Positions 43,074 through 55,459 of a DNA stretch of 64,000 nucleotides are shown piece after piece. The translations under genes were made by a program, and so were the position numbers. The notes beneath the pieces are model-generated. The model saw only the letters and a list, made by a program, of their open reading frames with translations. It was not told the origin of the DNA and made no database searches. The first letter of the stretch is position 1. The number at the start of each line of letters is the position of its first letter. This DNA comes from Microplitis mediator. Taxonomy: Eukaryota > Arthropoda > Insecta > Hymenoptera > Braconidae. Where the stretch lies: NCBI RefSeq assembly GCF_029852145.1, contig NC_079978.1:372001-436000 (forward strand), written 5' to 3'.

Positions 43074-44024
43074 AGCAATTAAAATAAATAAAAGATAGAC
43101 TGTACATATTTATATTTTTTAATTATAAAAATAAAACGAAGTATTAATAATTATCACTGTCATAAAATATATGTAAATAAAATATAATAATGAAACCCGT
43201 GTCTTGTCTTATATTAACAAATTTTAGGTTCAAATAGTGGAGCGACATTGCGAAGGTCAGACTGGTCGTGCATTTCGCCGGCAGCACGTGTTATTCAGCA
43301 CTAATTAGAAAACGTTTATATTGTGATGGGTTAATCCCAACAGGACCAAAGTTACGGGCCACTCTTCATACGAATTTTAATAAAAAATCTGAATTCGCAT
43401 TCGTATCGAATGTCTCTTCTAGAGAACGTCCCTCGAGTTGAGTAAGCGGCACCCTTAAGAAACAATCTCGCGAGTATTTCAAAATTAAAAATTTACTTCC
43501 TTGTGTTAATATTTTATTTAATAAAATGCAGGCAAATTTGTGATGATCGTAAGCACGAACTCGATGTACTGAAAATACTAGGAAGTAAACGAAATAAAAA
43601 TAATATTCTGGTGTGAAAACAAATCAAGAGGTTTTATTGTGTATAATTATTACAATACACATTACAGTTTTGTATTAATGTAGAAATATCAAACTAAAGT
43701 ATATTCATACAAGCCAATTTGAAATAATATTAAATATATCGTGAGTATAATGTTGTACTCAAATCGCAGAGACCTAAAATAATTGCATTAAAATATGTTG
43801 TGTGTCACAATTCGAAAAAAAAATGTGTAGTTCTTATAATTTATAATAACAAGTAAAGAAAATTATTAAATATGTAGCAATGATTGATATTAATAACTTT
43901 TAAAAACACATTTGAATTTTACGAATAGACATAAAATTAATTATGTAACTCGAATTCAATTTTATCAATCTAATAATAAAATTGTGAAAATCTACAATTA
44001 TTTTATTTATTAAAATTCCATCGA
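43074..44024. other. Convergent 3' regions of CPSF2 and SF1
   Basis: The CPSF2 3' UTR with several AATAAA signals (about 43,084-43,185) faces the SF1 3' UTR, whose minus-strand AATAAA is at about 43,633-43,638. The ~400 bp between (43,200-43,620) is less A+T-rich but has no open frame or RNA gene that I recognise. Confidence 0.5.
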
Positions 44025-47000
44025 CTAACTAGTTGGCGGTGGAGGCGGTGGCGGTTGAGCCAAAAGAGTTGGTAGAGAGTTAAGATCGATGCCAGGTGGT
44101 GCTGGATTCTGTTGCTGCTGTGGTGGCGGAGGGACGGGAGCAGCTGGCGGCCAACTTCCCATGGGAGGTTGCTGCCACCCTGGATAACCTGGTGGAGGCG
44201 CAGTGCCTGGTGGCGGAGGTCGCATGGAGGCTTGCTGGGCCTGCTGCCAGGGAGGAATTCCCATGCCCGGTGGTGGCATCTGAGTTGGAGGCATTTGTCC
44301 CGGTGGCGGAGGTTGATTATTGCCAGCCATCCACGGCATCAGCGGTGGAATATTTGTCTGAGCTGGCGTAGACCCTGGTGGTGGAGGTGGGGGCTGCATA
44401 ACTCCTGGTGGCGGAGGCATGTTCACCGGTTGTTGTTGCCACTGCATGTTCATTCCATTCATACCGTTGGGATCACCTTGAGTCCAAGGTGGTGGTGCCA
44501 TACCAGGTGGCGGCATCATTGGTGGAGGACCGCCTTGCATCATTTGCGGTGGTGGGTGTGCTGGTGAGGCCATCAGAGCTCTAGGTGCCTGTTGGCGATC
44601 AAATAGACCCGGATAATTTGGATTCGCGGTCGCGTTAGTGCGCTGTGTTGTCTTTGATCTGTCTGGCGGTGGACCTTCACCTAATTCAGCCATAAGTGAC
44701 ATATATTCCTCATCGATCTTCGCTTTATCGCCAGCTGGACCCATTCCAGTCATTCCTGCGGCTGCCGGACCACCCTGGCCTGGACGTTTCGAACGACAAT
44801 CACGTGCGATATGACCCGCACCACCACAACTTGAACACACAATGTTGTTTGTAACATTTGGTTTGTCAGGACACAGCCATGATTTGTGATCAGAAGCTCC
44901 GCAGTTCGTACACCGCGGGCCGTCATTTTCACGTAAAGTTCCGTTGAGTAAAGCCAGCTCACGCAACTGATTGCGTCTCAAATCATTTTGTCCTTCGGGT
45001 ACTTCAACACCCTGTCTAATTATCTCATGGATCTGTAATAAAAATAATTAAAAAATTATCATCAAAATAATTTAACAACAAAATTATAAAATCGACAGTA
45101 ATAATTACTTACTCTTTCGACTGCTTTTTTGACAGCTTCCAAATTATTAGCAGTAATATATGCATGCAATGGTTCGTCTTCACCCGGTAAAGGTTGTCCG
45201 TCTTTTCTACCAACTTTTCCTTCTTTCACGGATCCTTTGCCACGAATAATAATTTTAGCACCAGTTTCTTTTTCCATGGCTAAAGAAATAAATAAAAAAT
45301 AAAATAAAATAAAAAAATTATCTAGCAAAAATTAAAAAATAAATAAAATATTTACATTTTAAAGTATTTCCACGTGGTCCAATAAGCAGCCCCACAAAAT
45401 TAATATCCGGATGCTCTTCCTGTGGTATCATAACTTTATCATGCACGCGGATTATTGGCGGCCTGAAATCAATAATCAATAATCAGTATCTTAATTAAAG
45501 AGCCCAAGTAAATAAAAATTTTAATTTCCTTCTCCAAGAAACGCTTACTTGTAGTCTGGCGGTGGTTTGAAGTCAGGGTTAATTTTCAATATCTTTTGAA
45601 TAAGATTGTGTCGCTCTTCTTCCAATTTACGTCTTGTGCGATACTCTCTGGTATTCAACCGTTTACCGTCGCTACTGTAAATGGGCTCAGGCGAGGGTGA
45701 TCTGAAAAAAAAATATATAACTGTCATGCAACGATGTCGCTACGAAGATGGTACTATTTTATAAGCGACCTGATTCTATTGATTTAGCCTGAATCAATGA
45801 TATGCTAATCGCAGATCGAGTTAAAAAAATAAGTGGCTCGTTAAGAATAAAAAAAGATGACAAAATTAATTAAAAGAATCATAATTAAAAAAAAAAAATA
45901 AAATAAAAAATCAAAGCAATGTGCAGTTGTAACTTCGATACTCTAATAAACGCCGACTATGTCGGAAAGTGATTAATTATTTATAATAAAATATTAATTT
46001 AATGGTAATTTATTATTATTATTTTTAGTCAATTAAATTTCCAACATTGCCCGTGTTTTAAGGTCAAGTATGAGGAGTCACACTTGCTGTGAATACAATA
46101 GTGTGATTGATCATTTATTCAAATTAATATTGTAGATAAACCACTGGAAGACTGCACGATTGTACACGGCGGATTTGGGTATGATGTCAGCTGCTAAGAT
46201 AAATCCTGTGATTATTAGAAAAATACCTAATGTTTCATTATTATTATTATTATTATCATCATTATTATAATAATTAATTTGACTGTAAATTTTAATTCAA
46301 GTACTGTACGATGATTAAAATAGAGCAACAGGTCCTGCTATAATAATTATAATAATAAATGTTAAGTAATGTCCTATTGGAATAAATCAATTGATTAAAG
46401 AAAATTAACAAAGGATAGAATTAATGAAATAATTAAGATGTACCTGAAAGTAATAATCAATTGAATGTAAAATTTATAATTTTAATTTTTTCCTGTAATT
46501 AGCTCGTTAAATATTTTAAATTAGTCATCAGTGTAGAGACCTAGCGAAATTTAGTTATTACTAGTGCTTCCAAATCGTTTTTTTTTTTTTTAAACAAAAA
46601 CCTCGGAATCTAAGCTCTGACTCTTGGTCTCAGGGTCAACAGGTAAATTACTTAATTTTTTTCGGCAAGGAAACAATAAAGATAAATGTAAATGAATGCA
46701 GTAAACGCGCAACGAATTGTCATAAGTAAGTTTTCGATGCTTATTAGCATGTAGGCGGTGTAGTAAACGCTTTTAAAAATAAAAGGAATTAATAAAAATA
46801 TAAATTGATTAGGGCAAACCAATATTATCATAATTCATCATTTGCTTGTGTGTTTGTGAAGAATAAATCTGAGCCTTGGCATTTTTTAAAAATACTGAAT
46901 TGAGTCATGAAGATACGAATTGTTTTTTTTTAAGTCCTTAATTTTATCCATTTTTTAAAATTGATTATTTAATGGCGTTTATTTGTAGAATGCTGAATGG

Positions 47001-48111
47001 TCACTAGGTAGTTTAGGTGGATAGATTACGGTCACTTTGGTGTATGTATAGTTTTCATTCAAACCTTTCCTCAGGATTAAGTGGAATCCCCAGGTCTCCG
47101 GTCCTTAGTTTCCTGCTGATTTCCTCAATCTGCAGCTGAACTGTAAACCAATGGGTTAGAGGGGGCAGAAACCCCAACAGTTAGACAAAAGTTTATATAC
47201 TAAATACTTAATACATTTTATAAACCGAAATTTTGGTTTCCATTTTTCTTCTGAAGCATGTGAGGTATCTCAATAAATCAATTACTAATTACTAAATCAT
47301 TAGTTTCTTTTTTTCTCTTGTTTATAAAAAAAATTAATTCAGTTAATAAATTTTCTGTTAAGTTTTTAAATTCAAAATGTACCACACATACCATCAGGTT
47401 GTTATTTGCTGTATATTGAATTATAAAATTCAATATACATGGAAACATTCTTACCTCCGCTCTAATTTTTTCTTTTTATAATAATAATTTAAAGCACAAG
47501 TATAATTATTATAAACATTAATCGAAATTATGCATAAAAAAAATATATAAAATTAATTAAAAGCTTAGCAATAAATATTTATAAATTTAAATGTATATTA
47601 GAGTAATCATAATAAAAAAAAAGTAAAGTAATTTATAAAATGAAAGGTAATTAAAAAGAAAAAGTTAATGAATCAAGAACTAATTAAAATAATTAGTCAA
47701 CTTACAGAGATAAGCTCGTTCCTGTTCGGCAGTTAAATTCGTTGGTAGGACAGTGGGCATCCCGGGGATAAAAGTTTTGTCATGTTCACTACCACCCCAT
47801 CTCGTCTTCCTCCTTTTACGCCGCTCCTCTTTTGATTCTTTCTCCGACTTGCCATCGTCTGCAAAAGAAACACATTTTTTTTTTTTAAGATAAATTATCA
47901 ATTGAAATAAAAAATTAAAATGAGTACCTTCGGACTCGCGTTTTTTCGAGGATATTGAGTTATTCAATGCTGTCCCATTAGCGATCGCTGCTGAAACAGC
48001 AGCAGCAGCAGCGGCCGCGGCAGCCGCAGCTGCATTTGCACTTGAAGCATTTTGAGCATTTTGTAAGTAACTTGGGTTCAAAAGTGATGTGTAATTACGC
48101 GACTGATTCAT
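44025..48111 (-). CDS. SF1: Splicing factor 1 (branch-point binding protein)
   Basis: Seven exons (48111-47928, 47858-47706, 47140-47065, 45701-45549, 45462-45356, 45279-45113, 45032-44025) join in phase to 615 aa. The N-terminus has a run of 12 alanines (residues 27-38). Next comes a basic U2AF-ligand motif around RRKTRWGG, by which the family binds U2AF65, and an SPSP site (RSPSPEP). The KH-QUA2 domain (~195-310) has the GPRG loop and IIIRGKGSVKEGKVG, which bind the branch-point sequence. Two CX2CX4HX4C zinc knuckles follow (C321-C334 and C346-C359). The remaining ~240 residues are proline/glycine/methionine-rich. The protein recognises the intron branch point in the early spliceosome. The long third intron (~1.4 kb) is A+T-rich without other genes. 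It converges with CPSF2 and diverges from TSEN34. Confidence 0.97.
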
Positions 48112-48505
48112 TATCAGTCTCTTTGATAATTATTATTTCAAATGAAAATTAATTTTTTTTAATTTACTCTAATTTAAATAAAATATACACTTCCGCACAC
48201 CAGGTCGACAACTCTGCCTTGCCTTGTAGACAAAAATGGCGACACTATGGGTATGGATATGGACAGGATGATGGTGACGATAACCAATAAGTGAGCTCGT
48301 AGTCACACTGCGCCCGTATTCATGAAAACTACAACTAGGTCCATCTATATTTTGCTGGCTGTCATTACACGTTCTCATGAAAATGAAAATAAATAATAAT
48401 TCACGTGCTGTTTATTTATTACAGCTGCTGTATTTTTAAAAACAAATAAACATTTGTTAATTTTTTGAATTTTGAAAAGAAATTTGAACAATTGTTTTAA
48501 GAAAA
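48112..48505. promoter_or_regulatory. Shared divergent promoter region of SF1 and TSEN34
   Basis: Only 394 bp separate the two start codons on opposite strands, so both promoters and 5' UTRs must lie here. A CACGTG hexamer (E-box) occurs at about 48,402-48,407. Both genes serve RNA splicing, but co-regulation is only inferred from position. Confidence 0.5.
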
Positions 48506-50256
48506 ATGATTGATTTAATTTTATCCAATGGAAATGTATTTGTTTGGAGCGCTGAAGGTATTTATATTTACGTCCTCTAGGAAATGTCAGTCCACAATTT
48601 ATTGGAGAATTAATTTTTTGAATTTTTTAATAGCAATTTTAAAAATTTAAATTGAGTCTGTACGCGTTTATTTTAAAATTCAAAGTCTTAAAGTAGAACA
48701 AAAATTTCTACTTATGAGTAAAAAAAAATCAATGACAGTTTAGTCAGCAGACAATTCGTTTTTAAAAAAATTATTTTTAAAAATGAATAACAATTTATTA
48801 TTTAAATTTACGTCCTCTAAAAAATGTCACTTCAAAATTTATTATAGAAGTAATTTTTTTAATTTTTTAATAGCAGTTGTCAAAATTCAAATTGAGTCTG
48901 GTACGCGTTTATTTAAAAATTTCAAGTCTGAAAGTCGAACAAAAATTTCTAAACTCATGTAAAAGAAAATTAATGACAGTTTAGTCAGCAGGAAATTTTT
49001 AAATTTTTAAATAAATAATTTTTAAAAATGAGCGCGAACTTTAAAAATTTTCGTATTGATATTTTTTGTAATTCATAATTCCAGTAATTTTTTTAATTTA
49101 TTTAGATTGGCTGACATTAAGAAGACAACATCGTATAATTGGTGCGACAATTGGTTGTACTCCTACACTACCACGTCAAGAAGTTTTACATGGACTTCCT
49201 CTGATGCTGATTCCTGAAGAAGTGACTTTATTGCTGGAGACTAAAATCGCCAGACTGATTGAATATCCTTGCTTACGACAAGAGCCGGATGATGATTTGA
49301 AAAAAGTATTCGAAGATCACAGGAAGAGGCTGTTTGCTGAGCAGGACGAGTGCTTGAAGGAAGGAAAAAGGCTGCAGGTTTGTAGACCACTACAATTCAA
49401 TTATTCTAGTGAGATTCAGACTCGATCTATTTTAGATACTTGGAAAAATAGAATCTATTGTAGAGGGGAAGAGACGCAAGATACTGGGGTTGAAAACTTC
49501 GAAAAAGAATATGAGGAAGTCTTTGGACGGCAGCACAGCAGAGGCGGCGAGTAAAATAGAAATAGATCGCGATGCTCTTTTGGCTGAGGAACTTGATAAG
49601 CTTCCCAAGCTTGACCCTGATGATTCCTTGGTTCAAATCCATACAAGTGAGTCTATTAATTTTTTACTTAGAAGTGCAAGTACTTTTATTTTAATTGTCC
49701 TAGATTATCCTTGGAAAAATGATGACGTCAAAGAAGTTCCCTGGAATTATCCTCAGTCTGATGAAGAAAAGTTGAGGTGTCAAGTCTACAAGGACTTATG
49801 GAGCAAAGGATACTTTTTAACCAGCGGAGAGAAATTTGGTGGTGATTATCTTGCATATCCAGGTAAATTTTAATTATTAATTCGCAGGACATGTCCTGGT
49901 CTCAATCTGTCCAGGCAGAATTTTTTTAACGTTTACTTTTTATTATCTCAATCTAAATAGCTGATAATAAGAAAACTTTCTGATCTTATTTCAAGACAAT
50001 TGACCTGACAATTCTAATTAAAGACATTGAGCTAAATCCATACATTGAAATTTTAATTGCAGGTGACCCTTTGATGTTCCACTCGCAGTTCATTATTCTG
50101 TGTACGAACATTGACGAAGAGATTCCAATTCTTGACCTAAGTGGCCAATGCCGAGTCGCTTGTCACGTCAGGAAAACCCAAGTCTACGCATACTTCTCTG
50201 ATGACAACCAAGTTACCTATCAATCTTTCCAATATGAAAACTCGTCTATGATATAA
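48506..50256 (+). CDS. TSEN34: tRNA-splicing endonuclease subunit Sen34
   Basis: Five exons (48506-48557, 49106-49377, 49436-49646, 49704-49862, 50063-50256) join in phase to 295 aa; the family is about 300. The N-terminal part (NVFVWSAEDWLTLRRQHRIIG) matches the Sen34 N-terminal domain, a charged helical linker follows, and the nuclease domain occupies about residues 190-290. The catalytic triad is present: Tyr230 in LAYPGDP, His238 in MFHSQF and Lys269 in VRKTQVYAY. The spacing (8 and 31 residues) equals that known for the human subunit. As part of the TSEN complex it cuts the 3' splice site of tRNA introns in the nucleus. The join at 49377/49436 gives a 58-nt intron, the least certain step. 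A 240-bp direct repeat lies in intron 1. The stop is 71 bp from the mRpL27 stop on the other strand. Confidence 0.95.
48567..49035 (+). repeat. Direct repeat of 240 bp in TSEN34 intron 1
   Basis: TTTACGTCCTCTA starts at 48567 and again at 48807. The two copies share GTCTG..TACGCGTTTATT, AGTCGAACAAAAATTTCT-type and ATGACAGTTTAGTCAGCAG segments in order. The second copy is slightly diverged. The repeat fills nearly the whole intron. Confidence 0.8.
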
Positions 50257-50327
50257 TTAATTATAAGCTCGTGTAAAAAATAAATTATTTATAATAAAAT
50301 TAAGTGAAGTTTATTTATCAAGTTCTT

Positions 50328-51140
50328 TTAAACAGCATCGATTAGTTTAAAACGGTCATGCTGCTTGTCCGGTATGACGTTGAAGTGTTTCTTGTAAATG
50401 ACTTCGCCTTTTCTGTCAGAATAATGTCTCTGTACCCAAGTGTGGTCCCAATTGAGATTACACTTTTCGCAAGTGACGAGAACTTTTCCCGGTACTATTG
50501 CATACAGTGTTCCATTTTTACCAAATCCAACCTAGATAACAGAATTATTGACAAACAAAAAGTAAATAATTACTTGTAATTGGTAAGTATATTAATTAAT
50601 TAATTAATTACATTAAGACCAGGGTGCCATCGTGGTGCTAATTGAGTCGCCAGTAAAGTTCCTGCAGTAACAACATCACCGTCCTGACGTTTCCAACCCC
50701 TATGTCTAGGTCTTGTTTTATTACCGCCCCTATTTTGAGTTGTCGTTCCTACTTTTTTAGTTGCGTTTCTGACAGTAACTAAAAAAAAAATTGTTAGATA
50801 AATTATTATTGAAGTTTAATAAAAAATAAAAAAATATATGAGTGTGAATGTGACTGACAAGTGAGAATTTAAATATTTGAATAAATAAAGAAACTGTCAG
50901 TAGAATAAAAATTTAAAAATTCGTATTTACATCAATGAAAAATTAGTACGCGCATTTTTTAAAATTTCATTACTTTAATTTATTTAAAATTTATAAATTG
51001 TCTGATGTCTGCTCCATTCACACTCATAATATATTTTTTTTATAAATTTTACCATGATCGTAAGTAATTTTAACAGGTACTAATAAATTTTGCTTGATAT
51101 TTTGTAATTTTGAAAACGCAAACTGTGATATCATCGACAT
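50328..51140 (-). CDS. mRpL27: Mitochondrial ribosomal protein bL27m
   Basis: Three exons (51140-51053, 50778-50612, 50531-50328) join in phase to 152 aa. The first exon encodes an N-terminus typical of a mitochondrial presequence (basic, serine/glutamine-rich, no acidic residue until about residue 26). Exon 2 carries the bL27 core: the basic N-terminal segment NRGGNKTRPRHRGWKRQDGD, then VTAGTLLATQLAPRWHPG. Exon 3 continues VGFGKNGTLYAIVPGKV and a mitochondrial C-terminal extension. bL27 sits near the peptidyl-transferase centre of the mitoribosomal large subunit. Intron 1 contains a GTAGCAGAC-family foldback element. It converges with TSEN34 (71 bp between stops) and diverges from CEP43. Start at 51140; a second ATG lies two codons on. 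Confidence 0.95.
50838..51027. mobile_element. Foldback MITE of the GTAGCAGAC family in mRpL27 intron 1
   Basis: The ends ATGAGTGTGAATGTGACTGA and GTCTGCTCCATTCACACTCAT are inverted repeats. The 190-bp element is A/T-rich and non-coding. It matches the hairpin part of the 327-bp array at 7,997-9,152. Confidence 0.8.
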
Positions 51141-51502
51141 TTTTATTTATAATGACTATAATTTATAACAATTAATAAACAGGATGTTAATTATTATTTT
51201 TTACAGTAACTTTAGAACACGATTTTTATTTCCAAAATACAAGACTAAGTCGATAAAATAATTTTTAAAAATGAAATCAACTGATGGTAAATCCGAGCGA
51301 CACTTGCGCCTCTATCAGTTTGCTGAAGAATTTTTAAAAAATGATGATGATTATAAATGTATACAATGTGTGCAAAGTGAGTATATTTAATATATAATGT
51401 AATATATGATGATGAAATTGCGCGGAATGGGAAGGCAGCCGAAGGCAGCCTAAATATTTACATCTTGAAGTACTTTTGGTGGTTTAATTATTATTTGTCA
51501 CA
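51141..51502. promoter_or_regulatory. Shared divergent promoter region of mRpL27 and CEP43
   Basis: 362 bp separate the two opposite start codons. A 38-codon plus-strand frame starts at 51271 in good context and is listed separately as a possible alternative first exon of CEP43. No clear core-promoter element was recognised. Confidence 0.45.
51271..51377 (+). other. Possible upstream coding exon or uORF of CEP43
   Basis: ATG at 51271 opens MKSTDGKSERHLRLYQFAEE and runs on acidic/lysine-rich to CIQCVQ, with a plausible donor (CAAA then GTGAGTAT) at about 51,376. Spliced to the AG just before 51522 (GATAG then ACGG), it would enter the CEP43 frame at GNISMEEDTELRD. The acceptor has a poor pyrimidine tract. 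The conserved CEP43 homology begins only at EEDTELRD, so this exon could be an alternative N-terminus, an upstream ORF, or an unrelated exon. Confidence 0.3.
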
Positions 51503-53655
51503 ATGATAGACGGAAACATATCAATGGAGGAGGACACGGAGCTACGAGACCTAGTGGTGCAGACTCTAGAAAATAATGGAGTTCTTGCTAAAGTCCGGGT
51601 AAGCTTTTATCAATTATTTATCAGAAAATCTTGGAGGTTAGCTGGTGATTTGCGGCGGCGTAATAAAACTCCAAAAAAAATAACACTTTGCCTTTTAATT
51701 ATCCACCTGGTGCACATTTTTAAACTGCAATTACTTTTGTTTGTTCTATTTAGGCTGAACTTCGAGCCAGTGTCTTCTTAGCGCTTGAGGAACAAGAATC
51801 CGTAGTTGTGAGTGATACATTTAAATTTTAGTGTCCAGCTAGAGCACCTGGACAAGTCACTGAAAAGTATCTCCAGTCACCATGTCCAGCTTTGCTGGTG
51901 TTCTAGTTGGATCCACTTGTCTTAGTGACGATTGTTGATAAGTAAATTTTTTTTTTCTAGAATCCCGAACCACTTTTAAACAAAACAGTAAAACAGTACC
52001 TGGGAAATTCAGAAGGAAAATTATTATTTTCATTAGTTAGAGAATTTTTAGAATACTTTGGGTTGGATTACACAATATCTGTTTACGATCCAGAAACTTA
52101 TATTGGAAAGGAGTATAATTATATGGGCAGAAATAAATTGTGTGAAAAATTGGGTATTAATTCAACAGAGCCATTGCTTGGGGAATTACTTAAGAACAGC
52201 ATCAATGGTGCCTTCAATAATTCAAAGGTATTTTATTTATTTTTAATTAATAATAATAATGATGGTAATAATAATTATTAATGATTATATTTATATTTAA
52301 ATTAGAATGAAACAATAAATGATAGCAATTTAAAACCATGTGAAACAAGCAATATAAATAACGCAACATTTGATGTCTCAATTCCAAAAGTAGCCCACAA
52401 AGAATCAGTATCACTATCAAATGACAATGACTCATCGGAAAAAGCCGAAAGTATTTCGGATTTCAGTCAAGATATTCCAATAAACGTGACAATAACAGAT
52501 AAAAAAACGTCCGGTAAAATATTAACAAATGCAGTAACTGATACCTCAAGTTGTGAAGTAAATAATAAATCACTCAGGGAAAATGTAAGTGTGGATCTCG
52601 ATGATTGTCAACAGGACAACAGCAAATTAGACGACTGTGAAACGGCTAACAATAATTTATCAGCATCATCACACAACAAATCATCGACCCAAAATAATCA
52701 AAATTCCGGCTCGGTAACACCAAACTGCCCCTCATATGAAACTAAAAATGACAATGAGTCACACATACTATTAAATAAGAGTGAGCATTTAATCAAGTTT
52801 GACGAGTCGACGATTGTCGACCCGCAATTGAATTCAAATGAGGATGAATCAAAGTCTAAAACACCAGCAACACTTACAGCGACAGCTGTCAGTAGCGTTG
52901 CACTACAAAATACAAACAATGCTCAAAATTTACGTAAAGTTGATGTGGATAATAATTCTATTGGTAAGACTGTTTATTTTGAAGAAATAATAGTTGATGG
53001 TAAATTAGAAAAAGTCGGAGCGGCTAAAAAAAATGAATCATTACTCGGAGATTTGCCGCCCCTCGTCCCCAAAACAAACTCTATTTTTAGCGACTTACCT
53101 CCTCTCAATGGCAAAAAAACAAACATTAATGATTTAAAGGAATTAATGGACATCGGTCTGAGTATGTTCACTTATTTATTTATTTAATGATTAATTTACG
53201 TGATGACTGACATGAATAATTATTTTATTGCAGCAGATGTAGATAATTATGAAGAAGATTTCGTGTCATCGGCGTCCGGCAGCACAAATGAACAGAGTCC
53301 AGCAAAAAATCCCGATAAGAACGAGGACCAGAGTCCAGTGAAGCAGCAGCAGACGATCGAGGAAAAAAGTCAGAGCGCTCGGAGCGAAGAAATTAGCGAA
53401 GAGATCGACGAAATAGAAGAGGTACTGAGCACTAATATTTCTTGTGTGAGTGATCCTCTTGTTATTTGAAATAATTTACTTCTGTCTTCAAGAACACGTC
53501 GCCGGTCGACAAACTAGCGAAAATTCCGATGCAACTCAACTATTTATACTAGTTTAAGCATCATTGTTTTATTGCAGCTCGATGATACCACCGGAGATAA
53601 AAGTATGACTAATTTCGCGACGGGTAATGCGCTGGACTGTTCTGAAGAAGCGTAG
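51503..53655 (+). CDS. CEP43: Centrosomal protein 43 (FGFR1OP / FOP)
   Basis: Six exons (51503-51598, 51754-51807, 51961-52227, 52306-53161, 53234-53421, 53578-53655) join in phase to 512 aa. The N-terminal EEDTELRDLVVQTLENNG, then RASVFLALEEQE, is the conserved FOP start. Residues about 60-95 (QYLGNSEGKLLFSLVREFLE and DYTISVYDPE) form the LisH-type dimerisation domain. A long serine/asparagine-rich, low-complexity region fills 140-330. The C-terminus has the acidic NYEEDF and ISEEIDEIEE patches that match the family's conserved tail. In animals it works at centrosomes and basal bodies with CEP350 in microtubule anchoring and ciliogenesis. The start at 51503 is the first ATG in frame with the conserved block; an internal ATG (MEEDTELRD) is also possible. 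The exon 5 acceptor is a CAGCAG tandem site. Confidence 0.93.
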
Positions 53656-55102
53656 TATGTAATTTATTGTTATTTATAATCGTAATTACCATGAGAGTCT
53701 TTTTTGTCTAACGAAAGAACGGAATCCGTGGATCATATCTCAAACTCTTGTAAATCATGATAATGATGATGATAAAGAATCCATGCGGTTGCGATTTTTC
53801 ATTAACGAAAAATTAAAGACACTTGAGCGGTTCAATGTCCCTAATTCAGGACACGGACACTGCCAGAGACGGCTCAATGTATAATTGGTAAGTTGCGCTG
53901 CAAAAAAACGTAGAAGGAATAAGTCTGAATATTATTATTCTATAACTATTTATTACCCTCACTCTCGCTCTCACTCTCTCAAGTATCGAATTTCACCCAT
54001 AATTTTTTTGTACAGAGATAAATATTATAAAAAAATAAAATATTTTTCTACATTTTGTAGTACAAATACAGTTTATTATAAACAATACAAATGTATAGAA
54101 AGCCGATGGTTTGGCGAATGAACTAGAGTTTATTGATATAAAATAAAAATAATAACTTGGATGCAGATTATATATTTAAATTTTAAATTGTTTATATATT
54201 TGGACAAGTTTCCTCCTGCGTTATTCTGCAAATGCGCTTAGTATTACTATTATTATTATTATTATCATTATTATTATTATTTAAAAATAATTATAAATAG
54301 TAACTGTATTACGTTTACCAGAGAGATCATTTATGGACTGTAAAGTAGTGACGTTTGTTGACGTCACTGATATTTAAAAAATTACTGTTCCACTTTGCCC
54401 GGTGTAATAAACATTTTTTTTTGTTTGTTCGTTAATCGTAAAAATATTTCTGCATATATTATGACTGTTGTGTATTACCTCATTTGACTGAAGCTAACTG
54501 CTAAAGTATCCGAAAAAGATACTGGTAAATCATCCGTCTTAAACAAAATGGATTGCCTGAAAAAAAACAAATCTATCAAGTTATTTTTTCTTAAAGATAA
54601 TATGGTGCTAAGTGTTTTTTAAAATTTAAATTATCTATCAGAGTTTAAGTAAAGTAAAGTAAAGTTAAGTACTTGTATATTTTTTCTTGCTGACTGCAAG
54701 GACTTTGAATATTAAATATTTAATAATAATAGTAATAATAAATGAATGAATAAATGAATACGACTAATGAGTAATTAGTGACGACAAAAGTTTTATAAAA
54801 CAATTGTTTTTAAACTGTAGAATGATGTATACTATTGTGATTTTTGGGCAATCCAATACAGTGAGAATTATTAAAGCAATTCCAATTGAATGATACGATA
54901 AATCATTTCATCTTTATGATGTATTAAATTTAATTTTTAAAAATAAATTAATAAGAAACTTGAGTACAATTTAAAATTTTAAAATTGACTCAATAAATTT
55001 TTAATGCTGTATAGAATATATATCTCGTACTGCGTATTTTATTGTAAGAGACATCGATCAATTTTTTCATATGTTCTTTTTTTCTGCTGTAACTATAGTG
55101 TA
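53656..55102. other. CEP43 3' region and intergenic sequence
   Basis: The CEP43 3' UTR probably extends to AATAAAA-type signals around 54,140. A TTA/ATT simple-sequence run lies near 54,243-54,285. I found no second coding region. Confidence 0.45.
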
Positions 55103-55457
55103 TATCGCGTTACTAATTTCGAAATTACTTATTTTTTTTCCGCCCTTTTGGTTTGGCCACTAAATTTAAAACCAAAAGGGCGCGAAATTTTTTTTTCATT
55201 GCTAATCATATTGTAGACTTATTCTAAAGTTGAAAATTGAAAAAAAAAAAAAATTTAACTAAAATAAGTCTACGAAACGATTGGCAATGAAAAAAAATAT
55301 GCGCCCTTTTGGTTTTGAGGAACTTCCTAAAGCCAAAAGGGCTTATAACTTTTTTTTATTGCCAATTGTTTTGGGGAGTTGATTTAAAGCAAAAAATTGA
55401 AAATTAAAAGTGCATATAATTTAAGTTATACGTCTTTTTGAAATTAATAACGCGATA
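55103..55457. mobile_element. 355-bp MITE with TA target duplication
   Basis: The left end TATCGCGTTACTAATTTC and right end GAAATTAATAACGCGATA are inverted repeats, each flanked by TA (55101-55102 and 55458-55459). Inside, GCCCTTTTGG and its complement CCAAAAGGGC occur four times in alternating orientation. Two TTGCCAAT-type blocks and two AAGTCTAC-type blocks form nested stems. There is no coding capacity. A TA duplication and a short TIR suit a non-autonomous Tc1/mariner-type element, but the superfamily is inference. Confidence 0.7.
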
Positions 55458-55459
55458 TA

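Noticed and set aside
44096..44567. Plus-strand frames of 91 and 151 codons opposite SF1 exon 7
   Set aside because: These are tryptophan-rich shadows of the proline-rich SF1 tail on the other strand.
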